Part shown: piece after piece, positions 18,016-28,200 of the stretch
Numbering within the stretch: the first letter of the stretch is position 1
Layout: every line of letters begins with the position of its first letter
Source of the DNA: Dyadobacter frigoris
Lineage (GTDB): Bacteria; Bacteroidota; Bacteroidia; Cytophagales; Spirosomataceae
Assembly: GCF_005280585.1 (NCBI RefSeq)
Contig: NZ_SZVO01000014.1
Span: forward strand, 142,718 to 206,717
DNA length: 64,000 nt
Reading direction: 5' to 3'
Translations under genes and position numbers: made by a program
Notes under the pieces: generated by a model
Seen by the model: the letters and a program-made list of their open reading frames with translations, nothing else
The model's database searches: none
Told to the model about the DNA's origin: nothing

Positions 18016-18401
18016 ATGAAAACTATTTCGGACTTAGCATTAAAAGTTTAAACTGTTTAATTATTAAGTTTGAGAGATCCCATTTTTGTGATAGATTATG
18101 TGAAAATACAAGTATGGTTAAAAAAAGCGATTTTGTAGATACCTAAAAGAATTATTTAAATGTCAGATAGATCTAAAAATAACTGAAATTATTAGTGATT
18201 CATAAATAGGGAATTTCGAATCACTAAGCCCCATGATCATCGCATTTTCCCTAAATTAAATATTGCAGCAACTTCATTTGGCTTACGTAGAATTGGTATT
18301 TTATCACAATTTACACAGATTTAACCCAGATAATTTTTTCCATTTAATACAAAATCCTATCTTGAAACAGTTTATTATCAACCATAATTAAACCCAAAAA
18401 C
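18016..18401. other. Intergenic region with a 10-bp inverted repeat
   Basis: 386 AT-rich bases between the DoxX and hydrolase genes. It contains a perfect inverted repeat, TTAGTGATTC (18192-18201) / GAATCACTAA (18218-18227), possibly a weak terminator. Near 18301-18333 is TTATCACAATTTACACAG followed by ATTTAACCCAGAT, resembling a widespread low-complexity intergenic repeat type. No ORF is convincing. Confidence 0.4.
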
Positions 18402-19223
18402 ATGGCTAAGATCACTGTAAAAGACGGTGCCGAGATTTATTACAAAGATTGGGGAACAGGGCAGCCGATAGTTTTTCATCACGGCTGGCCGTTATCCGGC
18501 GACGATTGGGATGGACAAATGATGTTTTTCCTGAACCTGGGATATAGGGTTATTGCACATGATCGCAGAGGGCATGGAAGATCTTCGCAGACTTCCGAGG
18601 GACATAATATGGATACCTATGCATCCGATGTAGCAGAACTTACAAAAGCGCTTGACTTGAAAGATGCAATTCACGTTGGTCACTCAACGGGTGGAGGTGA
18701 AGCTATTCACTATGCAGCAAAGTTTGGAGAAGGCCGCGTAGCGAAAGTTGTACTTATCAGTGCCGTTACGCCATTAATGGTACAAACGGCTGACAATCCC
18801 GAGGGTATTCCAATATCTGTATTTGATGAAATACGGGAAGGAACTGCCACAAAACGGGCACAATATTTTCAGGATTTTACAATCCCGTTTTATGGATATA
18901 ACCGTGAAGGAGCAACAATATCCCAGGGTATCCGGGATAACTGGTGGCGACAGGCGATGATGGGCGGAATAAAGGCGCATTATGACGGAATCAAAGCGTT
19001 TTCAGAAACAGATTTTACAGAAGATCTTAAAAGTGTAGACTTTCCTGTTCTTGTTTTGCACGGTGAAGATGACCAGATCGTTCCATTTCCGATTTCGGGA
19101 GCAAAGGCTGTGAAACTTTTAAAAAACGGAAAGCTTATTTCATACCCTGGTTTTCCTCACGGTATGCCTGCAACAGAAGCAGCTACGATCAATAAAGATC
19201 TTTTGGATTTTTTTAAATCCTGA
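18402..19223 (+). CDS. Alpha/beta hydrolase, cofactor-free haloperoxidase type
   Basis: 273-aa cytoplasmic alpha/beta hydrolase of the non-heme chloroperoxidase/esterase group. Catalytic triad: S95 in GHSTGGGE, aspartate D223/D224 in GEDDQIVP, and H253 in GFPHGMP. The oxyanion segment HHGWPLSGDDW and the AHDRRGHGRS strand are typical. In vivo these are usually esterases or peroxyacid-forming enzymes; halogenation is a side reaction. It is a single gene, ended by a terminator shared with tpx. Confidence 0.93.
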   Translation: MAKITVKDGAEIYYKDWGTGQPIVFHHGWPLSGDDWDGQMMFFLNLGYRVIAHDRRGHGRSSQTSEGHNMDTYASDVAELTKALDLKDAIHVGHSTGGGEAIHYAAKFGEGRVAKVVLISAVTPLMVQTADNPEGIPISVFDEIREGTATKRAQYFQDFTIPFYGYNREGATISQGIRDNWWRQAMMGGIKAHYDGIKAFSETDFTEDLKSVDFPVLVLHGEDDQIVPFPISGAKAVKLLKNGKLISYPGFPHGMPATEAATINKDLLDFFKS

Positions 19224-19260
19224 TAATAAAAGGTTTTAAAAAAAATCTGCTTTTAAAATA

Positions 19261-19307
19261 AAACATTGCGCTGTTTTGACCAAAAAGTCACTAGCAGCGC
19301 AATGTTT
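19261..19307. terminator. Bidirectional terminator
   Basis: Perfect 13-bp inverted repeat AAACATTGCGCTG / CAGCGCAATGTTT between the convergent hydrolase and thiol peroxidase genes. Confidence 0.8.
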
Positions 19308-19334
19308 ATAATAACGTAATTAGCCCGGTCTGAA

Positions 19335-19925
19335 TTACTTGATTGCAGCAATGGCAGCTGAGTAATCCGGCTCCTGTCCAATTTCCGGCACTTGCTGTTC
19401 ATAGACGATTTTTCCTTCCGGATTAACAACAATCACTGCACGACTTAGCAAACCTTTCATTGGTCCATCCGCGATTTGAACACCATACGAAGTTCCAAAA
19501 TCAGTTCTGAAATCAGAAAGCATCACAACATTGTTGATTCCTTCGGCTCCGCAAAAAGCTTTTTGAGCAAAAGGCAGGTCTTTGGAAATACAAAGCACAG
19601 TTGTGTTTTTCAGGCTGGCAGCGTCTTCGTTAAATTTTCTTACCGATTTGGAGCAAACACCTGTATTGACGCTCGGGAAAATGTTCATGATAATATATTT
19701 CCCTTTGTATTCTGATAACGATTTGTCTTTAAGATCAACCCCTGTTAAAGTTAAATTTTTAATCTCGGTTCCGACAACGGGAAGCTTTCCAACCGTATGG
19801 ATCGTATTTCCTCCCAATGTGATAGCAGTGCCGGTTTGTGCAAAAGAGCTTCCCGTTACGAAAACTCCAAGAAGCCCAATAAATAGAATTTTGACGGTAG
19901 ATGAAGATTTTTTTATGCTGGCCAT
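19335..19925 (-). CDS. tpx: Thiol peroxidase (Tpx), exported form
   Basis: 196 aa from the ATG at 19925; a longer frame begins 13 codons upstream but the signal peptide fits this start (ILFIGLLGVFVTGSSFAQ). Atypical 2-Cys peroxiredoxin: peroxidatic C91 in FPSVNTGVCSKS and resolving C125 in QKAFCGAEGI, both with normal Tpx spacing. It reduces hydroperoxides with thioredoxin-like donors. The signal peptide places it in the periplasm, where a separate reductant would be needed; most Tpx proteins are also without a cleavable leader. It is convergent with the hydrolase. Confidence 0.93.
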   Translation of the reverse strand: MASIKKSSSTVKILFIGLLGVFVTGSSFAQTGTAITLGGNTIHTVGKLPVVGTEIKNLTLTGVDLKDKSLSEYKGKYIIMNIFPSVNTGVCSKSVRKFNEDAASLKNTTVLCISKDLPFAQKAFCGAEGINNVVMLSDFRTDFGTSYGVQIADGPMKGLLSRAVIVVNPEGKIVYEQQVPEIGQEPDYSAAIAAIK

Positions 19926-20076
19926 GTAGATTATTTTTATAAAAATGAATCTTCGAATGTACAAATAAAACCGATATCACAACTTATTTATCTGGCTTTC
20001 TGATTAAGTTGGTTTAACGACGAAAAAATGACATTTTTGTAGTAGGTCACATTCATCACATTTAACAAATACCACC

Positions 20077-20433
20077 GTGCTTACCGACATCAATCCAAAA
20101 TTGCCCATGCGTGATAAAGCCGTCACCAAAGACTTTTATTTAAATAAGTTAGGTTTCGAACAATTTGGCAGTGATATCTACGAGGATTATTTAATGGTAA
20201 AAAAAGATAATATTCAGATTCACTTTTTCGAGTTTAAAGAAATTGACCCAAAAGAAAACTACGGGATGGTTTATATCAGGACGAATGATATAGAAAAGTG
20301 GTATCAGTTGGCTCTTGACCAAAAAGTAAGTATACCAACAGCAGGGCATCTGCAAATAAAGCCGTGGCGTCAAAAGGAATTTGCAATACTTGATCCGGAT
20401 AGTAATTTGTTGACTTTTGGGGAGAGTTTGTGA
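20077..20433 (+). CDS. VOC-superfamily (glyoxalase/bleomycin-resistance-like) protein
   Basis: 118-aa vicinal-oxygen-chelate protein with a GTG start. It has paired beta-alpha-beta-beta-beta modules (PKLPMRDKAVTKDFYLNKLG ... FAILDPDSNLLTFGE). The fold is used by glyoxalases, dioxygenases and antibiotic-binding proteins. The histidine and glutamate ligands of metal-dependent members are only partly present (HFFEF; GES), so a binding role is as likely as catalysis. Confidence 0.85.
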   Translation: MLTDINPKLPMRDKAVTKDFYLNKLGFEQFGSDIYEDYLMVKKDNIQIHFFEFKEIDPKENYGMVYIRTNDIEKWYQLALDQKVSIPTAGHLQIKPWRQKEFAILDPDSNLLTFGESL

Positions 20434-20464
20434 TTGCGTTTTTTATCAAACTATCTGGAAAATA

Positions 20465-20710
20465 TCAATTTACAACCTTACGAATATGCCATAAGGTATC
20501 CGCACTAAGATCTATTTCCTCGTTTTTCCAGGAAACAAAATATTGATTATTTCTAACTTGTTTAAAATTATTAATATCCTGCAACCATTGAAAAGCCTCG
20601 GATTTCAAATAAGGCTTGATATCTGCATTTCGTTTACCGCCATCATCGAAATAACATTCCAGAGAATATCCATCTGTTGCTTTTAGGTTTTTGATGGTTC
20701 TCATTGTCAC
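20465..20710 (-). CDS. DUF2442 family protein
   Basis: 81-aa protein with the DUF2442 pattern: NLKATDGYSLECYFDDG, ADIKPYL, FKQVRNNQYFVSW, IDLSADTLW. The family is often encoded with DUF4160 in what may be toxin-antitoxin modules, but no DUF4160 gene is next to this copy. Translation could begin at the second ATG (20704). It is convergent with the VOC gene, 31 bases apart. Confidence 0.85.
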   Translation of the reverse strand: MTMRTIKNLKATDGYSLECYFDDGGKRNADIKPYLKSEAFQWLQDINNFKQVRNNQYFVSWKNEEIDLSADTLWHIRKVVN

Positions 20711-21027
20711 AGTGTGTTATTATTTCTATAAATATACTGGATCTGCCAGATATCTTTCAAATTTGAAAGCTCTTGTATCAGCAGGTACTGTTTCAGCATT
20801 ATAATTCCAAAACTCCTGCTTTCAAGTCCGAAGGACTGACAGTATTATAGAAGATTCAAATTCTCGCATGATTTTTTAACCACGAAGTGGTGGCATAAAT
20901 CTTTTTTGGCAATCCGAACTGACGCTAACTCCCAATCCCCTCAATTCCGGCTACAACAAAAGTAGATTCAACTACATCCAAACGTTAATCGCTGCCGAAC
21001 TTTGTTGCATCAAACAAACGGAAGAAA
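20711..21027. repeat. Intergenic region with REP-like double hairpin (20825-20891)
   Basis: Two short hairpins share a GAA loop: AGTCC-GAA-GGACT (20825-20837) and ACCAC-GAA-GTGGT (20879-20891), 41 bases apart. Paired short palindromes like these resemble repetitive extragenic elements, but no second copy is in this window, so repetition is not shown. The rest is AT-rich; the last 60 bases must carry the promoter of the downstream SDR gene. Confidence 0.4.
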
Positions 21028-21924
21028 ATGAAAATCATAATAACAGGTTCATTAGGACACATCAGCAAACCACTGACGGAAGAATTGGTACAAAAGGGAC
21101 ATGCGGTTACGGTAATCAGCAGTAAGTCTGAAAAAGAAAAGGAAATTGAAGAGCTCGGTGCCACTGCGGCTATTGGCTCATTGGAAGACGTTGACTTTCT
21201 GATTAAGATTTTTAACGGCGCAGACGCTGTGTATAGTATGGTTCCGCCTGCCAATTACCTCGATCATAACCTTGATCTGCTTGCGTATTATCATAATCTT
21301 GGTAACAATTATGCGCAGGCTATTAGTCATTCAGGCGTAAAAAGACTGGTGAATCTCAGTACTTTTGGTGGTGATCTGGAAAAGGGCAATGGTATTTTAC
21401 GCGGTGCGCATGATGTCGAAGAAATTTTGAATAAGTTACCAGAAGATATCGCTATTACGCACGTTCGTCCGACTTCTTTCTTTTACAACCTGTATGCTTA
21501 CACGAATATGATAAAAGAGGTAGGGCTGATCGCAGCAAATTATGGAGCTGATGATGTGATTCCCTGGGTTTCTCCATTTGATATTGCGGTTGTCGTAGCT
21601 GAAGAATTATTGGTACCTTCAACTGGCAGAAAAGCCCGGTATATAGCGAGTGAGGAGCTTACGGGAAGTGAAACTGCCGCCATTTTGGGTGCCGCGATTG
21701 GGAAACCCGACCTGAAATGGATTATCGTTCCTGACGAACAGGTACAAAGTAGTCTTGAAGGAATTGGAATGAATCCGGAAATTGCCGCTGGTATGGTTGA
21801 AATGTACGGCAGTCTGCATAGTGGCTTACTTGCGGAAGACTATTACCGTAATAAACCGGCAGCTATGGGCAATGTGAAACTGACGGATTTTGCAAAAGAA
21901 TTTGCTGCTGCATTTAATAAATGA
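21028..21924 (+). CDS. NmrA-like/atypical SDR NAD(P)-binding protein
   Basis: 298-aa Rossmann protein. The nucleotide motif is GSLGHIS at residues 7-13, followed by SSKSEKEKEIEELGATAAIG, which places it among NmrA/QOR2-like atypical SDRs. There is no classical YxxxK pair in the expected place. It may be a redox-sensing regulator or NADPH-dependent reductase. It is followed 12 bases later by an AraC regulator, so the pair is probably one operon. Confidence 0.88.
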   Translation: MKIIITGSLGHISKPLTEELVQKGHAVTVISSKSEKEKEIEELGATAAIGSLEDVDFLIKIFNGADAVYSMVPPANYLDHNLDLLAYYHNLGNNYAQAISHSGVKRLVNLSTFGGDLEKGNGILRGAHDVEEILNKLPEDIAITHVRPTSFFYNLYAYTNMIKEVGLIAANYGADDVIPWVSPFDIAVVVAEELLVPSTGRKARYIASEELTGSETAAILGAAIGKPDLKWIIVPDEQVQSSLEGIGMNPEIAAGMVEMYGSLHSGLLAEDYYRNKPAAMGNVKLTDFAKEFAAAFNK

Positions 21925-21936
21925 TTACATTGTAAT

Positions 21937-22851
21937 ATGGCAAATATGGAACCTTTCAGAGTTAAAACGATTGCTGAGTGGCATCAGTTGAGGTATTTAC
22001 CTAAACCTGAGCATCCTTTGATCAGTGTGATTAACTTCGGGAATGTGACGCGGCTTCGTGAGGAAGAGCCCAAAAGTATTATTAACGAATTTTATACGAT
22101 TGCACTCAAAAGGAGTTTCAAAGCGAAGATGAAATATGGCCAGCAGGAATATGACTTTGATGAAGGTGTCATGTTTTTCATTTCTCCTGGCCAGGTCTTT
22201 TCCATTGAAGCGTCAAGGGAAATAAAACATTCCGGGTGGTCATTACTAGTTCACCCGGATTTTCTCTGGAATACTTCCCTGGCTCAGAAAATAAAGAAAT
22301 ACGAATATTTCAGCTATGCAGTTCATGAAGCTCTTCATCTTGCTGAAAAAGAAGAGGCCATGATTGCGGCTATTATGCAGAATATTGAACATGAGTATCA
22401 TTCCAATATTGATAATTTCAGCCAGGATGTTATCATTGCCCAGCTGGAATTATTGCTGACTTACGCTGACAGGTTTTATAACCGCCAGTTTATAACCCGA
22501 AAAATAACTAATCATAAAATTCTAAATCGACTGGAAGAAATCCTAACAGTGTATTTTAACAGCGATTCTTTGGAGAAAAACGGATTGCCCACTGTTCAGT
22601 ACGTAGCGGGTGCATTAAACGCATCGCCAAATTATTTAAGCGGTTTGCTCAAAACGCTAACGGGGCAGAGTACCCAGCATCATATTCATGATAAATTGAT
22701 TGAAAAAGCAAAGGAAAAATTATCGACCTCGGATTTATCGGTAAGTGAAATTGCATTTGCTTTGGGGTTTGAACATTCTCAGTCGTTCAGCAAATTATTC
22801 AAAAATAAAACCAATTTCTCTCCTTTGGAATTCCGGCAATCTTTTAATTAA
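21937..22851 (+). CDS. AraC-family transcriptional regulator
   Basis: 304 aa. Residues about 1-170 form a cupin-like sensor (FDEGVMFFISPGQVFSIEA), and 200-300 are the double helix-turn-helix (VQYVAGALNASPNYLSGLLK; LSVSEIAFALGFEHSQSFSKLF, split here). It is in an apparent operon with the SDR gene and probably controls it. A similar AraC/SDR module, in reverse order, lies at 31.2-32.9 kb. Confidence 0.93.
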   Translation: MANMEPFRVKTIAEWHQLRYLPKPEHPLISVINFGNVTRLREEEPKSIINEFYTIALKRSFKAKMKYGQQEYDFDEGVMFFISPGQVFSIEASREIKHSGWSLLVHPDFLWNTSLAQKIKKYEYFSYAVHEALHLAEKEEAMIAAIMQNIEHEYHSNIDNFSQDVIIAQLELLLTYADRFYNRQFITRKITNHKILNRLEEILTVYFNSDSLEKNGLPTVQYVAGALNASPNYLSGLLKTLTGQSTQHHIHDKLIEKAKEKLSTSDLSVSEIAFALGFEHSQSFSKLFKNKTNFSPLEFRQSFN

Positions 22852-22918
22852 CATACTTTGCAGCTATAGAAAAAGTTATAAAAATCATGGGAAAGCCAGT
22901 TTAGAATTGACGTGGATA

Positions 22919-22969
22919 GTTAAACAAAAGACCTTCGGAATCATTGATTTTGAAGGTCTTTTGTTTAAC
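22919..22969 (+). terminator. Strong hairpin terminator
   Basis: Perfect 18-bp inverted repeat GTTAAACAAAAGACCTTC / GAAGGTCTTTTGTTTAAC with a 15-base loop, after the AraC gene. Confidence 0.85.
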
Positions 22970-23518
22970 CGCTAATCTTGTTTTATAACTTTTCAAATTT
23001 GAAGAAGATATTTTGTAAAAAAAATTGAAATGAAACATTGACAACGGGTCGGGATGGAGCAAAAGAACATGATCCTTGTATAGCGTAGGTTTACACCGTT
23101 AGATAGGTATATTACCATTTAGCAATATGATTAATCTAAAACTTTGCATTGTAAATCATCTGTTTTTTGAATCAATATTTACAAATAAGAGGCATTTGAT
23201 TATCCTTAGTTATGAGGTCAGCGGTACCGGATAATTTTGGAGAAAAGTGGAATATGATTTTTTGTAGAAATCAGAAATTGCTTCCGGAGTAACTGATGTT
23301 TTTAGATTTAAATAATGACCGTCAGTTCTAGTGATTGACATTGTTTTTATGTTTATATTAAATATTGTTTTATTACAACGAACGCTAATATGTGTGAATA
23401 TTTTAATTTCATTTTAATTTGGCTTTAATACCACGCTAATCAATGTTGACGCTATTTGTAACCAGAACACAACCATTATCGAACGATCACCTCTTATCAG
23501 TTTAAAGTTTTGCGGCGC
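22970..23518. other. Long AT-rich intergenic region upstream of the efflux operon
   Basis: About 550 bases. It contains a possible 43-codon ORF on the minus strand (23210-23341, listed separately). The last 150 bases, rich in A/T with repeated TTTTAATTT stretches, must hold the efflux-operon promoter. No operator-like palindrome is clear. Confidence 0.4.
23210..23341 (-). CDS. Possible small protein, 43 aa
   Basis: ATG-initiated frame on the minus strand. The product starts MSITRTDGHYLNLKTSVTP and continues with a balanced composition (SDFYKKSYSTFLQNYPVP). It is preceded by an AT-rich, promoter-like stretch. No family is recognised. It could be a gene remnant or chance, and homology would be needed to accept it. 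Confidence 0.25.
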   Translation of the reverse strand: MSITRTDGHYLNLKTSVTPEAISDFYKKSYSTFLQNYPVPLTS

Positions 23519-23944
23519 ATGATAAAGAAACTTAGATTCATTTTACCATTATTTATTGTTTTGTTGAGTGGATACATTCAACACGGCAGTTATGGAAATA
23601 GTGAGTCTGTTTTACTTTCTGCATTAAAAGATTTTGAAGGATCGGTATTTAACAATTGTGTTAGCCTGCAAACCAATCAGGTTTTTTTTATCCAGTCTTT
23701 ACCGTCTGATACAGAAAGTGGAAATTTTAAGAATCATGCCACGGCTATTGAGGAAAAAGATGAAGAACTGGTTGCTTTCAAAAGATATTTAGCGTTCAGT
23801 AACGAACTTTACACTGCTTCATATACGCACACGCCGGGAGGCTTTCGATATTTTGTCAAACATCGGTTATTTTTCCCGAAGAATTTTTCTTATTTTCAAT
23901 CTCACAAAGCCCTCTATCTTTTGTTAAAGGTTTTCAGAATTTGA
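23519..23944 (+). CDS. Small exported protein of unknown function
   Basis: 141 aa from the ATG at 23519 (a TTG lies three codons upstream). Signal peptide: MIKKLRFILPLFIVLLSGYIQH. The mature part has no recognised domain; it ends with a basic/aromatic segment (KHRLFFPKNFSYFQSHKALY). It lies 161 bases upstream of the RND operon, on the same strand, and may be its first gene. Small exported proteins in this position occur in other Bacteroidetes efflux operons, but no role is known to me. Confidence 0.7.
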   Translation: MIKKLRFILPLFIVLLSGYIQHGSYGNSESVLLSALKDFEGSVFNNCVSLQTNQVFFIQSLPSDTESGNFKNHATAIEEKDEELVAFKRYLAFSNELYTASYTHTPGGFRYFVKHRLFFPKNFSYFQSHKALYLLLKVFRI

Positions 23945-24105
23945 TATTAGAAACCAATCAGGCAAGTTGAAATTGCCAATTCTGCTATTTTTTATCGTAT
24001 AGTTTACTAGAACGTACAGCAGAAAGAGAATACAAATATGTTAAGACAAACATATTTTTAACAAGAATTACCAAAACTCATATAGTATTAAATAGCAAAA
24101 TCATC

Positions 24106-25188
24106 ATGAAGAGAATTCTCATGGTCATGAGCTTGTGTGCGTTGTTGCTACATACAAGCTGTGAATCAAAAAAGGAAGAAAAGGAAGAAGAAGTGGATTA
24201 CCTGGTTACTAGTCCTTTGCAAAAAGATACATTGGTTACCAAAGAGTATGTCGCTCAAATTCATGCCATTAGCCACATTGAGCTGAGAGCTTTGGAAAAG
24301 GGTTATCTTCAGAAAATCTATGTGGACGAGGGACAGTCGGTGAAGAAAGGCCAGCTTATGTTTCAGATCATGCCGATGATCTACCAGGCAGAAGCACAAA
24401 AAGCTCAGGCAGAGGCCAATTTCGCTGAAATTGAATATAAAAACACAAAATCCCTTGCTGATAGCAATGTCGTTTCAAAAAATGAACTTGCTTTAGGTAA
24501 AGCCAAATTTGATAAGGCAAAAGCAGAACTTGGATTAGCTAACGTTCATTTAGGATTTACTGAGATCAGAGCTCCATTTAATGGTATGATGGATCATTTC
24601 CAGGGAAGACTTGGAAGTCTTGTTAATGAAGGGGATTTGCTTACAACATTATCAGACAACAGTAAGATGTGGGTCTATTATAATGTACCGGAAGCTGAAT
24701 ATCTGGATTACAAAACGAAGATAAGCAAAGAAGGTCCTTTGAAAGTTGAATTGTTAATGGCTAACAATAAGTTATTTGATTATCCGGGTTTTGTTGAAAC
24801 GATTGAAGCCGATTTTAACAATGAAACTGGAAATATTGCTTTTAGAGCTACATTCCCTAATCCAAAAGGCTTGTTGAGACATGGCGAAACGGGTAACATT
24901 CAGGTTAAGCTACCCTTTAAAGATGCGCTTATCATCCCTCAGAAAGCCACTTTCGAGGTTCTTGAAAAGAAATATGTTTATGTGTTGGATAAAGACAATG
25001 TGATTAAATCAAGAGAGATAACGATAGCAGCTGAACTGCCGCACATTTTTGTCGTTAAATCCGGTTTGAATAAGAGTGACAAAATCCTTTTGGAAGGTTT
25101 ACGCCAGGTACACGAAAATGAGAAAATTCATACAAAATTCGTGAAGCCTGATTCTGTTATCTCTCATTTAAGTCTATATGCCGAATAG
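24106..25188 (+). CDS. RND efflux periplasmic adaptor (membrane-fusion lipoprotein)
   Basis: 360-aa HlyD/AcrA-type adaptor with a lipobox at C19 (LLLHTSC). It is followed by a charged linker, then a lipoyl-type barrel-sandwich half (LRALEKGYLQKIYVDEGQSV), an alpha-hairpin (AEAQKAQAEANFAEIEYKNT), the second lipoyl half (FTEIRAPFNGMMDHF) and beta-barrel/membrane-proximal domains. It bridges the inner-membrane pump and outer-membrane channel encoded next. Gaps to neighbours are small (25 bases to the pump gene). Confidence 0.95.
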   Translation: MKRILMVMSLCALLLHTSCESKKEEKEEEVDYLVTSPLQKDTLVTKEYVAQIHAISHIELRALEKGYLQKIYVDEGQSVKKGQLMFQIMPMIYQAEAQKAQAEANFAEIEYKNTKSLADSNVVSKNELALGKAKFDKAKAELGLANVHLGFTEIRAPFNGMMDHFQGRLGSLVNEGDLLTTLSDNSKMWVYYNVPEAEYLDYKTKISKEGPLKVELLMANNKLFDYPGFVETIEADFNNETGNIAFRATFPNPKGLLRHGETGNIQVKLPFKDALIIPQKATFEVLEKKYVYVLDKDNVIKSREITIAAELPHIFVVKSGLNKSDKILLEGLRQVHENEKIHTKFVKPDSVISHLSLYAE

Positions 25189-25213
25189 TTAGGTATTTAA
25201 AAAAGTAAAAGAC

Positions 25214-28200
25214 ATGTTCAATCAATTCATACGAAGACCTGTATTCGCTATTGTGATCTCGATCATGATAGTCTTTATAGGCATCCTGGCGATTGAGAAA
25301 TTACCCATTTCTCAGTTCCCGGACATTGCCCCAACGACAGTAAACATCTTTATAGCCTATCCGGGAGCGAGTGCTGACGTGCTGGTAAAATCCACGCTGA
25401 TTACCCTGGAACAGGCAATCAACGGGGTTCAGGACATGCGTTATATCGCAACCGATGCAACCAGTGCTGGTGAGGCTACTTTAAGGATTATTTTTGAACC
25501 CGGGACGGACCCCAATGTCGCGGTAATCCGGGTAAAAACAAGGGTGGATCAGGTTATGCCGCTTTTACCAGAACTTGTTCAGCGTGAAGGGGTTATTATT
25601 TCACCCGTACAGCCAAGTATGTTGATGTACGTCAACCTTTATTCCAAGGAAAAAAGCATTGACGAAAAATTCCTGTTCAACTACGCTACGGTTAAAATGA
25701 TTCCTGAAATCCAACGGACCAAAGGGATTGCCAGAGCACAAATATTAGGTAGTCGGAGATATGCGATGCGTCTTTGGTTAAACCCTGCGCGTATGCGTGC
25801 TTATAATATCTCGACAGAAGAAGTAATGAAGGCGGTAGGGGAACAAAGTATTGTTGGTCGCCCGGGTCGTATCGGTCAAAGTTCCGGTATCGCTGCCCAG
25901 TCGCTGGAATACGTACTTACTTATAAAGGACGGTATGATAAACCGGAAGAATATGAAGGAATTATCATTCGTGCGAACTCAAAAGGGGAAAGTATACATC
26001 TTAGAGATATCGCCAAAGTGGAGTTAGGCAGTGAATTCTTTGATATTTATTCCAACCTTGATGGCCATCCTTCGGCGGCTATCGTGTTAAGACAAAACTA
26101 TGGTAGTAATGCCAGTGATGTAATTGAGGAAGTAAAAAAGAAGCTTGAAGTGATGAAGGAATCTTTCCCTCCGGGGGTGGATTACAAAATCAGTTATGAC
26201 GTTTCTAAATTTTTGGATGCGTCTATCGAGCAGGTGATTGATACTTTGCGGGATGCGTTTATCCTGGTTGCCCTGGTTGTATTTATATTCCTTGGCGACT
26301 GGCGTTCAACTTTGATTCCGATCCTTGCGGTTCCGGTATCCCTCATCGGGGCGTTCTTTGTGATACAGGCTTTTGGACTTTCCATCAACTTGATCACGCT
26401 TTTTGCCCTTGTACTTGCGATTGGTATTGTGGTTGATGATGCGATTGTCGTCGTCGAGGCCGTCCATGCGAAATTTGAAGAAGAGCCCGGTATAACACCT
26501 TACAATGCGGTGAAAAAAGTGCTTTCCGAGATCAGTGGAGCTATTATCGCGATCACAGCCGTAATGGTGTCTGTATTCCTTCCGATTTCGTTTATGTCTG
26601 GTCCGGTTGGTACGTTTTACCGGCAATTCTCGATTACGATGGCTAGTTCTATCGTAATTTCGGCCTTGATCGCCTTGACACTTACACCGGTATTGTGCGC
26701 CATACTGCTTCAAAATCATCATGGACATGAGAGGAAGAAAAACATACTTACCAAAGTACTTGACAGCTTCAACCGCGTATTTGATAAACTTACCGGCAGA
26801 TACGTTGCTTTGCTTAAAATGATCGTTAGCCGGAGAGTTGTTACCTGGGGAGTATTATTGATTTTCTGTGCTGGAATAGTATACGTGAATAAAGTGCTGC
26901 CAGCAGGTTTTATTCCAAATGAAGATCAGAGTACGATTTATGCAATTATCCAGACACCTCCGGGTTCTACGCTTGAAAAAACCAACGAGGTTTCCAGACG
27001 CCTTCAAAAAATTTGCGAAGAAGTTGGTGGAATTGAATCGGTATCTTCTCTTGCAGGTTACGAGATCATGACTGAGGGACGGGGTTCTAACGCCGGTACT
27101 TGTTTGATCAACTTGAAATCTTGGCATGACCGTGATAAAAACGTGAAGGAAATCATGGAAGAATTGGAAACAAAGACAAGAGGTCTTGGTGCCGTGGTTG
27201 AATTCTTTGAACCACCTGCAATTCCGGGTTTTGGTACATCCGGTGGTTTCTCTATGCGTTTACTTGATAAAACAACTGATACAGATTATCGTGAGTTTGA
27301 TGTTATCAACAAAAAATTCATGGGAGATTTGGCAAAACGTCCTGAGCTTACTGGTTTGTTTACTTTCTTTGCCGCGAATTATCCTCAGTACGAATTGCAG
27401 ATAGACAATCAGCTAGCCATGCAAAAAGGTGTATCAATCGGAAAAGCGATGGATAACCTGAACATCATGATCGGTAGTACATACGAACAAGGTTTTACAA
27501 GGTTTAACCAGTTCTTTAAAGTGTACGTGCAGTCTGATCCTAGTTTCAGAAGACTGCCATCCGATTTGTTAAAGCTTTTTGTTAAAAACGATACAGGCGA
27601 AATGGTACCTTACTCGTCATTCATGACGCTTAAAAAAGGCCAGGGCCCTAATGAGATTACACGTTTCAACTTATACAATTCAGCAGCGATCCAGGGTCTT
27701 CCGGCCAAGGGTTACACGACGGCTGATGCGATCCAGGCGATTCGTGAAGTGGCAGCCAAGACATTACCAAAAGGATACGATATCGCTTTTGAAGGTCTTT
27801 CTTATGATGAATCGATCCGGGGGAACGAGTCACTTGTCGTGTTCATGATCGTATTAGCGTTCGTATATTTTGTATTGGCAGCGCAGTATGAAAGTTTCAT
27901 TATTCCTTTTGCAGTAGTGTTATCGCTTCCGGTTGGGGTATTTGGCTCGTTCCTGCTTCTTAAAATGATGGGTCTGGAAAACAACATTTATGCCCAGATC
28001 GGTCTGATCATGTTGGTAGGTTTGTTAGGTAAAAATGCCGTACTGATCGTTGAGTTTGCTGTCCAGAAGCGGCACCAGGGAGATACGATCCTGAACGCAG
28101 CCATTGAGGGAGCCAAGGTTCGTTTCCGTCCTATCTTAATGACATCGTTCGCTTTTGTTGCCGGGTTGATACCGTTGATCAGTGCGACGGGTGCAGGAGC

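Noticed and set aside
22850..22885. TACTTTGCAGCTAT as a further copy of the regulon promoter
   Set aside because: Only the TACTTTG part matches; there is no palindrome and no gene directly downstream.
26306..26728. 140-codon minus-strand frame inside the RND pump gene
   Set aside because: Arg/Asn/His-rich mirror of conserved transmembrane coding sequence; a shadow frame.
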